From the NCBI GenBank assembly GCA_958450365.1, contig CAUEEP010000377.1:51501-115500 (forward strand): a stretch of 64,000 nt of DNA. Reading direction: 5' to 3'. The notes under the pieces are model-generated. The model worked only from the letters and a program-made list of their open reading frames with translations, ran no database searches and was not told the DNA's origin. This DNA comes from Mesorhabditis belari. Its lineage: Eukaryota; Nematoda; Chromadorea; Rhabditida; Rhabditidae. The position numbers and the translations under genes are program-made. Each line of letters begins with the position of its first letter. Within the stretch, counting starts at the first letter, position 1. Positions 55,400 to 64,000 of the stretch are shown here, piece after piece.

Positions 55400-55655
55400 A
55401 ATTCAAGGCCAGATGGCCGACCGGTTAGAAGTCTTGTCTTTTAAGCGGAAGGTCGAGGGTTCAATCACGCTGGCAAGATAAAAATGTTTCTTTTTCCCAC
55501 CAAGTGGGTTTTTTCTTTCACAACATTTGGGTAATAGGGATAATAGGGGTAACGGCCGCAGTGCCATAAAAATTGTGTATTTAGACCGTTATGTCTTATT
55601 ATGTATCCTTTGTTTGTATCACATTATTGGCTTTCAATAAATGTATTTTAAATTA
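55400..55655 (+). mobile_element. tRNA-derived SINE (family 2), fuller copy
   Basis: GATGGCCGACCGGTTAGAAG (A box) and GTCGAGGGTTCAATCACGC (B box) start it, and TTTCAATAAATGTATTTTAA ends it. It lies just downstream of the TAA at 55698 of the CUB segment, so it may separate the two halves of that gene. Confidence 0.75.
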
Positions 55656-55697
55656 CGGTGGTTTTCTAGTGCGTTTTAGAAATCTCATGTTTAGAAA

Positions 55698-58600
55698 TTA
55701 AAGCAAAAACGAACGATCCGAGGCGAGGCTCCACCATTCGGAGAGATGATCCAAATCGACACTGTTCACTTTCTCGCAATGGTTGTAAATTTGGGCTTTC
55801 TTATCTGAAATTTGAGACATTGTCTACAATAAAAAAATTGCTTCCAAAAAAATCCTTATCTTATAAAAGCAAAATGATCTCACCTATCGGAAAGACCCTT
55901 CCATTATATCCGGGGTATGGAACGCTCGTGTTCTGCGAGACAAAGAAAACGTACAAAGTGTCTAAACAATAACATTTAGCAAAAACAATCACAGTTCACT
56001 TATTTCGGATGACTTAACTTAAAAATCGGATGACTTAACTTCAAATCTTTTCTCTATATCTATCTGTTATCAGTTTTTTTGATCAAAGAATGGGGAGATT
56101 TTTGAAAAGCAATCAAAAACAAGGAGTACAGGAATCGTTTTTAAAATTCTATATACCGTATTTTCTCTATTAGTAGTGCACCCTGAGCCTTGCCTAAATT
56201 GCTCGAAATCTCGAAAACCGCTTATCAGAACCTATCGATGTGAGGTCGGAAAATGTAGCTGATGAGATCTTGTGAGGGATTGGAGAGTTGAGCTTCTGTG
56301 AAAACTTGGAAACTAGAAAACAGTCATCAACTTGGCTCGGCCAGGTGCACTACTATTAGAGAGAATACGGTAAATCAAACAAATAATTGTGAAAAAAGAA
56401 CGATTCAAGGATAAATGGGAAACTTAAACGGGCTAGGTTCGATTGGAGTTGGCTAGAATTTGTAGAAAAACAGCAAAAAGGCAACAATTGCTCACAAATG
56501 ATTAAGGACTGATTTAAGGCAAAAATAGAAAAATTTGGGCATAGCGACGGCGAAAGGGGAAAAGAAAACGCGGAAAGCTCGAAGGAAAAGCCAAGCACCT
56601 TATGCCAAGACCATATGCCAGACCGCGAGCGATTACTCGGCCACACAAAGAACGCCAGTCATTTACACCAGGAATTTTCTTTTCTTTGTAGATGGTTTAA
56701 AAAAGGAGATATTCAGCTATAAATTTGTACCCAAGGGTTTTCGGCGTCGCAGAATCGATTAGAGCTATTCATTTTGTCAGAACTTTGAAGATTTTAAGTC
56801 TAAACAAGCCTGATAGTTCGTAGTAATGTGATGGTCTTCTGTGATCCATTTCATTCCCACATTTCTTCACCAACGTGGCATTCAATGAATCCATTTTTCT
56901 AGAGCTTTTGATAAAAGCAATTTCTAGTAAACCTTACGCAAAGCATAGAGACGAATCGTTCATAGCGCAAAAATAAAGACAATCATTTGGCGCCAAAGCG
57001 AAGCGCTCGAATTGAAACGCGTACGCCCTCTCAGAATCCTTCTCCATTTCCAAATGCAACACTAATCTGTAAATTTTCAATTTAGTAACTGATTTAGTAT
57101 TCAAAGATTTCATTCTACGACACCTGGTTCCCTCGTTTGTGTAAAAATTTGGGTAATTTGGACTCGAAAAGTCCAGAACATCGTTGAAATAGCGGATCTA
57201 AAGTGGAATTGGGGCAAGAATTTGGTAAAGTTTTTGGTTGGCTTTGAGCATTTCATTTGAAAAGCTATTTAGAAAAGCCTATTTATTTGAAAAGCTATTT
57301 AGAAATAACCAATTTCATTAGAAAAACCTACCCTAAAGTCTCGAGTATAAGTTGATCCGAGTATAAGTTCTGCCTTAATTTACATTCGCTTTAATTGCTT
57401 TGAATTTCTTTTTGTTGGGTTTTTATACAATTTTATTGTTATATAAACTTTTATTATTGTTCTTGGAGCGCGGGTGACAGCCTACAGGACTACAGGGTGA
57501 CTACAGGGTGACAGCCTATCACCATTGCTATTTGTTATGTGCATGGATACATCCAGACGATAGTGTTGAAGAAGACGCTGGAAAGCATCTCTTTCGACCG
57601 TCGACGTGGACTTTGGCCGGATGAAGAGGCCAGGGAGGGATCCATAAGACTGAACACTGGAGAGGAGCAGGGCGGACGCGCCGAGCCACGCCCGGCATAG
57701 TCAAGCCACGCCCGGAGCAACAAATAACAGCATAAAATTGCTATAACCCTCAATAAATTTACTTCTATTATTGTTCTTAAAAAGCAAAAAAGTTATGCTG
57801 CAGCGGGGTTCGAACCCTCGACACACCGCACCGGAGACAGCCGTCGATTTGCATGCGAAAACCAAACAGAACTTATACTCGCGACTTTAGGATACTATTT
57901 TTTTATAAAATAACGCTCGAATCTTATGAAAATGTTTTATCTCGAGTTTTTTATAGTCAAAAAAGTCAAAAAAGTCAAAGTCGGGTAGTCAAAAAGTCAT
58001 CCGAAGACGCAAATTAGACGCTTTGCTCTACAAAAACCAATCTTGATGTCAATAGATAAAAGATAGAGGACAAAAAGTTAGATATCTGGTCAAATTTTTT
58101 AAGTAATCTGTTCAGCCAATGTCTTTGTAGAGCTTTTTATATGAAAAACGTGTTTTTTCACTTGAATTTGCTTGAAAATGAAAATGAAAATGAATGAAAT
58201 TGACTTAAAAAACTCTACAAAGAAATTAGCTGAACAGATTACTTTGAAAATTTGGCTATATATCTAACTTTTTGTCCTCTATCTTTTATCTATTGACATC
58301 AAGATTGGTTTTGTAGAGCAAAGCGTCTAAATTGCGTCTTCGGATGACTTTTATAAGAAACATTTTTTGAATAAGAAAAAACGAATAAGAAACATTTTCT
58401 ATTTAGAGCCAATTGTGAAAGGTTTTGCAGCTAGCTTCGTTTTCGACTTTACAGCAGACTTGCTTGCTGGCTTGGCAGCTGGCTTTACAGTTGGCTTTGG
58501 AGTTGGCTTAGCAGCTGGCTTAGCAGCTGACTTAGCAGCTGACTTAGCAGATGGCTTAGCAGCTGACTTAGCAGCTGGCTTTACAGCTGGCTTTACGGTT

Positions 58601-59134
58601 GGCTTTACAGTTGGCTTTACAGTTGGCTTTACAGTTGGCTTCACAACCGGTAAATTTGTCATTTATAAACACTAATAGATTTTATTCTTTATTCTTTTAT
58701 GAAGCAATCTGTTTTGCGTTCTTTCTTTTCTCTATTGACACCAAAATCGATTTCTTTGGGCTAAAGTGTCGCAATCGCGTAATCTAACATTGGTATCGCC
58801 TTTTTGTCTGGTCAAGTTCGCGAAAAAACCCAGAAATAAAACATTTAAGAACAAGATAAGATCAACGATTTTTTATAAAAGAAAATATAAGGCTTTCTAA
58901 TGGAGCAAACCGTAAATCAATAGATGAATTGATTATTTGTAAATAACTTTTTAAATGTAGTGTTCAAGGACTTATTGATCAATAGTTGAATTGATTATTT
59001 CTAAATAATCTTTCAAATGAAATGTCCAAAGAATTCATTTCTTCAAAACCCACCACATCGACAGACTCAGAATCCTCAGCAAGGGAAATATTTAAAAGCA
59101 AAAACAATATAAATATTGTAGTAATAAAATGCAT
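55698..59134 (-). CDS. Signal peptide and first CUB region of the CUB-domain gene (exons 1-6)
   Basis: Exons on the minus strand: 59134-59054 (signal peptide MHFITTIFILFLLLNISLA), 57197-57124, 57066-56938, 56898-56810, 55961-55884, 55804-55698. The join from exon 1 to exon 2 crosses a repeat-filled 1.9-kb intron and is an inference from phase; the other joins are in phase. Exons 2-3 contain FSSPNYPNFYTNEGTR followed by an alternating hydrophobic strand pattern, as in CUB domains. Intron 4 (56809-55962) begins with GC (CAG|GCTTGT). Exon 6 ends at TAA 55700-55698, but a donor within it (GATC|GTTCGT) would join in phase to the exon at 54410. I favour one gene of about 780 residues running from 59134 to 40997; two genes cannot be excluded. 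An AGATAAGA GATA-factor-like site lies about 78 bp upstream of the ATG (59212-59219). Confidence 0.68.
56154..56371. repeat. MITE family CGTATTTTCTCT, copy 5
   Basis: TACCGTATTTTCTCTATTAG and GAGAGAATACGGTA ends, in the GC-AG intron of the CUB gene. Confidence 0.85.
57470..57740. other. GC-rich island of unknown origin
   Basis: The segment contains GGGCGGACGCGCCGAGCCAC and a repeated AGCCACGCCCGG, clearly richer in G and C than the surroundings. A 72-codon minus frame lacks recognisable motifs. It may be a fragment of a retroelement or foreign DNA. Confidence 0.4.
57795..57870 (-). repeat. tRNA-like fragment
   Basis: The minus strand has a perfect B box, GAGGGTTCGAACCCCGCTG, in a tRNA-sized setting, but no matching acceptor stem. 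A nearby motif, CTTATACTCGCGACTTTAGG, is repeated at 57330-57370, suggesting a dispersed element between. Confidence 0.35.
57992..58352. repeat. MITE with ~100-bp inverted ends
   Basis: AGTCATCCGAAGACGCAAAT and its inverse bound the element, with inner matches (TAGATAAAAGATAGAGGACA). Same style as 21948-22469 but a different end sequence. Confidence 0.8.
58399..58662 (-). repeat. 12-bp array with a Lys/Pro/Ala open frame
   Basis: Units of GGCTTTACAGTT and GGCTTAGCAGCT run from 58450 to 58645. The minus strand is open from ATG for 87 codons (KPTVKPTV, KPAAKPSAKSAAK, then KPFTIGSK and TAG). A linker-histone-like basic peptide is possible, but a minisatellite is the simpler reading. It lies in CUB intron 1. 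Confidence 0.6.
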
Positions 59135-59211
59135 TGTTGGGCGTGGGCTGTCAATATTCTTTTCACTCCTTTTCTCTTTCTCGTATTTATGCCTTCCCAT
59201 TTTTTCGTTGC

Positions 59212-59219
59212 AGATAAGA
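59212..59219. promoter_or_regulatory. GATA-type site upstream of the CUB gene
   Basis: AGATAAGA lies 78-85 bp upstream of the proposed ATG of the CUB gene. In nematodes, intestinal secreted-protein genes often carry GATA sites (ELT-2 type) at this distance. A single 8-bp match in AT-rich DNA is weak evidence. Confidence 0.3.
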
Positions 59220-59648
59220 ACTTTAAGCTCATTATTCAAGTTGTAGACTTTCAAATTTTCAAATGCTGAAACTAAGATAACCAAACTAATGGTTAGAATA
59301 ACGTCACTTTCAAGAAATTGAAAACATTCTGAATTGAATTGAAAAACATTGAGTTTATTCTTCAGCTTTGCAAAAGTTTATCAAGATACAGATATTGAAT
59401 GGAAGATAATGAAGTTATTTCTCTTTTTTGCAGCTTTCATTTTTACAGCATTCGATGTGGACTTTGATCGGCGTCGTTTTGCCGACATTTCGCGATCCTT
59501 GAGCCACTGATTCGCTCTGAATTTATTCATTTCATGATAAATAGCAGACAACGTGTAAGATAGAGTGGCTCAAAAGTTTCTGGGAACTTTTTATTCAATC
59601 AATTTCTGAATGGTTTGATAAAAACAATAAAGATAAAGTTTATAACTA

Positions 59649-60515
59649 TTGGGTTGTCCAGTTATGAATGCGCGTTTTTTACTATTTTGCAAATTTCTCA
59701 AGATATCGAATAGATTTATATGAGTGTTATATATCATTCGAAAGCTGGAGATCTCCTCTACATTTTGATATAAAAAGCTTTTGAATTTGTTCAGCTTTTG
59801 GGCAAATTGGCTGCACAAAGGGAGAGGTCGTTTTCGAAAAAACCCATTCCAGCTTCGCTATTCCTCAAGTTTTATGGTGTAAAATAACCGCCCAGAAAAG
59901 AAAAGATTACATATCATTCGAAAGCTGAAGATCTCCTCTACATTTTGATATAAAAAGCTTTTGAATTTGTTCAGCTTTGGGGCAAATTGACTGCACAGAA
60001 GAAGAGGTGGCCAAAAAATGGAAGGGTGCCTTTGGATCAAGACCTTTTCTCTACAATTTGGTTCCTTTTCTCTACAATTCGGTTCCTTTTTTCTACAATT
60101 CGGTTCCTTTTCTCTACAATTTGGTTCCTTTTCTCTACAAAATGGAAGGGTGCCTTTGGATCAAGTTTTGACTCCGCTCAAATTGAGTTAACCGTTTGAT
60201 GTTTGGTCAATGGATATATCAATACAACTTTTTTTAAAATATAACAATTTCAGAGCACCTTTTCTTTTCTGGGCGGCAATTTTACACCATAAAACTTGAG
60301 GAATGGCTCAGCTGGAATGGGTTTTTTCGAAAACGACCTCTTCCTTTGTGCAGTCAATTTGCCCAAAAGCTGAACAAATTCAAAAGCTTTTTATATCAAA
60401 ATGTCGAGGAGATCTTCAGCTTTCGAATGATATGTAGCACTCAAATACATCTGTTCGATATCTTGAGAAATTTAGAAAATAGTAAAAAACGCGCATTCCG
60501 AATTGGACAACCCAA
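59649..60515. mobile_element. Non-autonomous mariner-type element (867 bp)
   Basis: Ends TTGGGTTGTCCAGTTATGAA, with TA duplications. Same family as 42139-42829 but with the GGTTCCTTTTCTCTACAATT block in the opposite orientation and an extra copy of the left part. Confidence 0.8.
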
Positions 60516-61307
60516 TATTAAAGTGTCAAATACTCTTTACAAGATCTGAATTTAGTTGCTCCACTCACTAAACCGAGCATGAATGATCTCTGACAAACAT
60601 TTTTAGTTACCAAACTAGATTTTAGTATTTAAATTAGCATTCAATGCAGAATTTTTAGCTCTACAGTTCTCATAGTCAATTAGCTGAAAAGTATGGCTTT
60701 GGTTGGCTTTGGTTGGCTTTGGTTTGGATTGTCAGTCTTTGATAGCCCAGAAATCAGACCTTGAGCCCATAGAAGTGTAGTTCACTATCTCTTAAGTTAA
60801 TTTTAAGAATAGAAACATTCTCATTTCATGCTGTTTTTCTATTAACAATTGTAAGCTGTTTTTGTTGTTTACCAGCTGCACTAGGCGTTCGCTAAGCACG
60901 AATATTCTACCTAGAGGGCACGTAGCACAAATCTGATTGCAAATTCGGATTCCTTGCCCCCGAAAACCCCCTAGTACAAATTTTCAGCTTTCTAGCTAAC
61001 TTTGTTGTAATTTTACGTTAACGTAATTTGTATTGTCGCGTAGGCGTGACAGACGGAAGGATGTTTTATTTTTTTGTATATAGTAGATAGAAAGATTTTC
61101 TAAATTTTACCAAACAATCGTTAATCCCGGCGACGACCGTCTTGTGCTCGATCCCACAACCGCATCCCTGAGAGTCAATTGCTTTTCGAAACTGTGTCTC
61201 TAAAGAGAATTTCCAAAAGGGAGCCAGAGTTCCCGAAATATAAGTCTACCAGCCGAAAAACCCATCAAAAGCCCGACTAATGGCGGATTTTTCGGGCGTG
61301 GTCTTGT
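60516..61307. other. Intergenic, nothing recognised
   Basis: AT-rich sequence with a short GGTTGGCTTT repeat at 60700 and no exon-like or element-end sequence that I could support. Confidence 0.5.
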
Positions 61308-61515
61308 CGACCGTGGCGCAGTCGAGATTGCCCTTGTCTAAGGCCCCACGATCCAGTTTAGATTCCTGGATCTTTTAACCCACACTGATTTTTTAAAATT
61401 CTTTTAAATGGCACAACTACGATATATTTTAAAGAAGTTTTAGCTTTAAAATTGGTCAAAACACGACCGAGAAATTCCCCGTACCGACAGACAGACAGAC
61501 ATTACTCTTTTATAT
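61308..61515 (+). mobile_element. SINE family 1, abutting a DNA transposon
   Basis: GTCGACCGTGGCGCAGTCGA at the head, a body AAATGGCACAACTACGATAT and an end GACAGACAGACATTACTCTT. The B box (CCAGTTTAGATTCCTGG) is degraded. Confidence 0.65.
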
Positions 61516-61693
61516 TTGTCGTAGCCGATTATGAATGAAAGTAGGTTTTTATAGAAATTTGTCGTCAAGTCAAATTATTTTTTTTTATGTTGTAGTTGAT
61601 AAAACCTCAATTCACCCAGTTCAAGTACGGATCGGCAACTTTCCCATTTCGACCAGAATTTGTTTGAATGTTTTGAACCGTAATACGTTACTA

Positions 61694-62269
61694 TTAGGTG
61701 TGTGAAAAAGTAATCACGTTTTTTATTTTTATCCTATGACCAAATAAGAAGCTATCTTCTCGAAAATCCTCGTTCAACCTCTTCAGAAATAGGCCTTACA
61801 TTAAATTGTGATGGGTCAACCGTGAGGAAACGCTTGAATGTCATGAATTTTATCAAAAAAGTTGGACAAATGGATACCGCATGAACGATAACGCGCGACC
61901 ACATGTCTCTTTATAGACTCGACAAAAATCCAGAGTGTTGGATGGGAGGTTTTACCACATCCACCTTACTTAGATCTCAGACCTTTCTCCCATCTGATTA
62001 TTCATTTATTTTTTGTCTCTGTCCCAACTTTTTGTCCCTACTATTCGCTTCAATTCCGAAGAGATATCAAAGCCGAGTTTGATCTTTTCTTCGCCTCTAG
62101 AGGGACCAGATTTTTATTATCAGTGTAATGTCTTTACGTTGTAGAACGTTGGCAAGGGTTATTTCTTTCGTATGGTGATTACTTCGTTGAATAAAATTAT
62201 TTTAGCGAAGACTTGCCGATCCTTTTATATTTAAACGTTAAAGCTTAGATTACTTTTTCACACACCTAA
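61694..62269 (+). mobile_element. Nested mariner-type element (576 bp)
   Basis: Inverted ends TTAGGTGTGTGAAAAAGTAA with TA duplications. One transposase remnant is readable on the plus strand (GWEVLPHPPY near 61939). It is otherwise decayed and shorter than an autonomous element. Confidence 0.8.
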
Positions 62270-62384
62270 TATGATTTACCACTTGTCAATCATACTTTAC
62301 ACTTTCGAACAAAGTTTAAGGGTTTTCACGTTTTTAACTTTTATGCTTTTATATTTTCATCCCGGACTAAATTTTCTTTTTTAG

Positions 62385-62612
62385 GATGGAGGATCGATTT
62401 ACTTTAATCCTTCACGCAATATCAATCTCAAAGAGAGAAGATTTTGGTACTTGCATAGGTCAGGGGTCTTTCAATATCCAGGGGGTAGAATTTTAAGATC
62501 CGGTGAGGTAAAATTTTATATACGTTATCACACGACCCCTTCCAAAGACATTCAGCCGCTTATTGGGTTTCAAGTTCCCTTCAATGTAAAGATATTCAAT
62601 TTATTGAGGTGA
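62385..62612 (+). CDS. Exon-like open frame inside a transposon, unidentified
   Basis: A strong acceptor (TTTTCTTTTTTAG) is followed by 75 open codons to TGA, beginning DGGSIYFNPSRNINLKERR and continuing with aromatic-rich sequence (FYIRYHTTPSKDIQPLIGF). I do not recognise it. It could be transposase sequence interrupted by introns, a captured host exon, or chance. Confidence 0.3.
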   Translation, partial: DGGSIYFNPSRNINLKERRFWYLHRSGVFQYPGGRILRSGEVKFYIRYHTTPSKDIQPLIGFQVPFNVKIFNLLR

Positions 62613-63912
62613 TTCACTTGATTCACGTGATTCGAGTGATACTCGATCAAAACGAAACTTCCTACAAAATTTTTATGTCATTATTAGAAATCTTTGATAA
62701 TATCCTAGATTGGCGGGTCATTTTTTCTTCAAAACCATTTTTGAGGTAGTTTTATGCTTTTAGTGTCATGGGTCCGGCAGATGCCCCCCACATGTGGTTT
62801 TGAAGAAAAATTGGTCCCCCAACTGGTACTATCAAAGAGTTGTTCCCCGATGCTCCACAAAATTACGAAGATTTTGATACCGTCTGCTGACCAGTGAAAT
62901 CGTTGTGAAATCATCAAATTCAGCGAGGGAAACGATAAGGAAAAAAAAATCGCGTCATGATGTCATGGCTCGCTAAATCGTTTCTCTCTTCAATACGAGA
63001 ACAGGACTAGTCGAGATCTCTACAGTCAGGGAAGCGAGCAAAACAATCAACCAAAGCGAGTGGTCAAGAGGGGAGCTCTTCGATCTACACATTGGATGCT
63101 CACAAGGACTAGGACGCGGGATTGCCGACTAGGAGCTGGACACGATCTTATGTGGAAGGAACTTCGCGACTATCATGGAAGATCAAAGGAGATTATTAGA
63201 ATTTGTGTCAAGATTTATGTTGTGAATGCGAGGTGAAGAAGGGTATACCTAAGAAGAGTTGTTATACAACCAAGGGCTGCTGACGAAAGGAACAAAATCA
63301 GCGATGTAAATCGATTTCGTTGACCTCGAATCGGTGCCCCGACGGTGACTACAAGTTTTTGATGATTTACCAGGATCACTCTCCACAAAATTTGTACGTC
63401 CTCCGTGCATTAAAATCAAAAACAGCGTCTGAGCCATTGATGATCACTTGATGGAATATTTGGAACTTTTGGAGCGCCAACGATTTTGCCCAAAGAAAGG
63501 AATTGTTATAGCGTGATTTTGCTAGCGAAATCTTTTGATTCATAATCGGCTACGACCTATATAATAGATGTCACTAAAATAACATAAACATCATTTTCAT
63601 GAACTCGATATTTGATGTATCTACAAAAGTCGCACCCTTCCCTTAGGTCTGAGTTTCACTAAACAGTGATCTTAAGCTTGGAAATACCTGTACTTTCCCG
63701 ACTCAAGAGAAACACTTGCTAACTGGAAGGCTCAAGCGCTTCTCAATCAAGAGTTAGTGAAATAGAAAAATTCAAGATTTTTTAACCTTTGAAAAGCCAA
63801 AAATTCCATAGTGTGTAAGCTTGCGATAACAAAAACAATCTGAGTTCGATTACAGAGTTTATTATCAGATTATAATAGCTATGAATTATAATAGTTATCA
63901 GGATTACAATAC

Positions 63913-64000
63913 AGTCATGGACAAAAGTCTTGGCGGGTCCTGGTGTAACTTTCAAACACAAATTTAAGGAACCTTCCCGAGGACTAAAAAGTTGTCACAA
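63913..64000 (+). mobile_element. Left end of a Tc1-like element, cut by the window edge
   Basis: CAGTCATGGACAAAAGTCTT resembles Tc1-family terminal repeats, which commonly begin CAGTNNTGGNCAAAAGT. No coding part is visible before the window ends. Confidence 0.45.

Larger units (their letters stand above)
61516..63560 (+). mobile_element. About 2-kb DNA transposon with another element nested in it
   Basis: The inverted ends GTCGTAGCCGATTATGAAT (61518 and 63556) bound a 2.04-kb unit. A 576-bp mariner-type element is inserted at 61694-62269. The interior has Tc1-like, stop-ridden coding fragments (63050-63480, plus) and an unexplained exon-like open frame (62385-62612). A SINE abuts its left end. 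Confidence 0.6.

Noticed and set aside
56535..56762. Basic 75-residue plus-strand protein
   Set aside because: It lies in a CUB gene intron, and its end matches a dispersed repeat also found at 15110-15180.
57535..57753. 72-residue minus-strand protein in the GC-rich island
   Set aside because: No motif or splice context; open frames are expected in GC-rich DNA.

Overview
The window looks like a transposon-crowded stretch of an AT-rich nematode genome, most likely a rhabditid relative of Caenorhabditis or Pristionchus. Several things point there: a Str-type seven-transmembrane chemoreceptor, CUB and C-type-lectin secreted proteins, short introns (45-75 nt) with TTTTCAG-like acceptors, two GC-AG introns, and many Tc1/mariner elements with TA target duplications. 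Genes were reconstructed by hand from reading-frame continuity, splice signals and intron phase, because most exons are shorter than 60 codons. Species and expression cannot be told from the sequence.

Layout. 1-9.6 kb: foldback elements, a 31-bp minisatellite, Tc1 remnants, two orphan terminal exons, a LINE tail with a ~270-bp flanking duplication, and a first exon with a membrane segment (9606-9728). 10-12 kb: a 9-bp repeat array between two copies of one MITE. 12.1-13.8 kb: a minus-strand C-type lectin gene. 14-18.5 kb: tRNA-like repeats, an orphan C-terminal exon and a mariner derivative. 18.5-22.9 kb: a complete eight-exon Str chemoreceptor gene (minus) that carries an inverted copy of its own first exon in intron 5. 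21-32 kb: mariner, Tc1, LINE and MITE debris.

32.4-39 kb: three small secreted-protein genes: a Gln-rich one (+), a Gly/Ala-repeat one (-) and a 165-residue one (+). The second and third are divergently arranged. 41-59.1 kb: a very long minus-strand CUB-domain gene, possibly two genes, with 19 recognised exons. Its introns hold a near-complete mariner, SINEs, MITEs, minisatellites and a Tc1 tail. 59.6-64 kb: more mariner/Tc1 elements, including a nested one, and the start of a Tc1-like element that runs off the window.

The recognisable genes are typical environment-facing nematode genes: one chemoreceptor and several secreted proteins. No operon or metabolic pathway is visible. The most unusual features are a palindromic repeat carrying GC-box, ATTGG and TATAAAAG motifs that sits in introns of three different genes, the self-antisense exon in the chemoreceptor, and tRNA-like repeats with internal minisatellite expansions.
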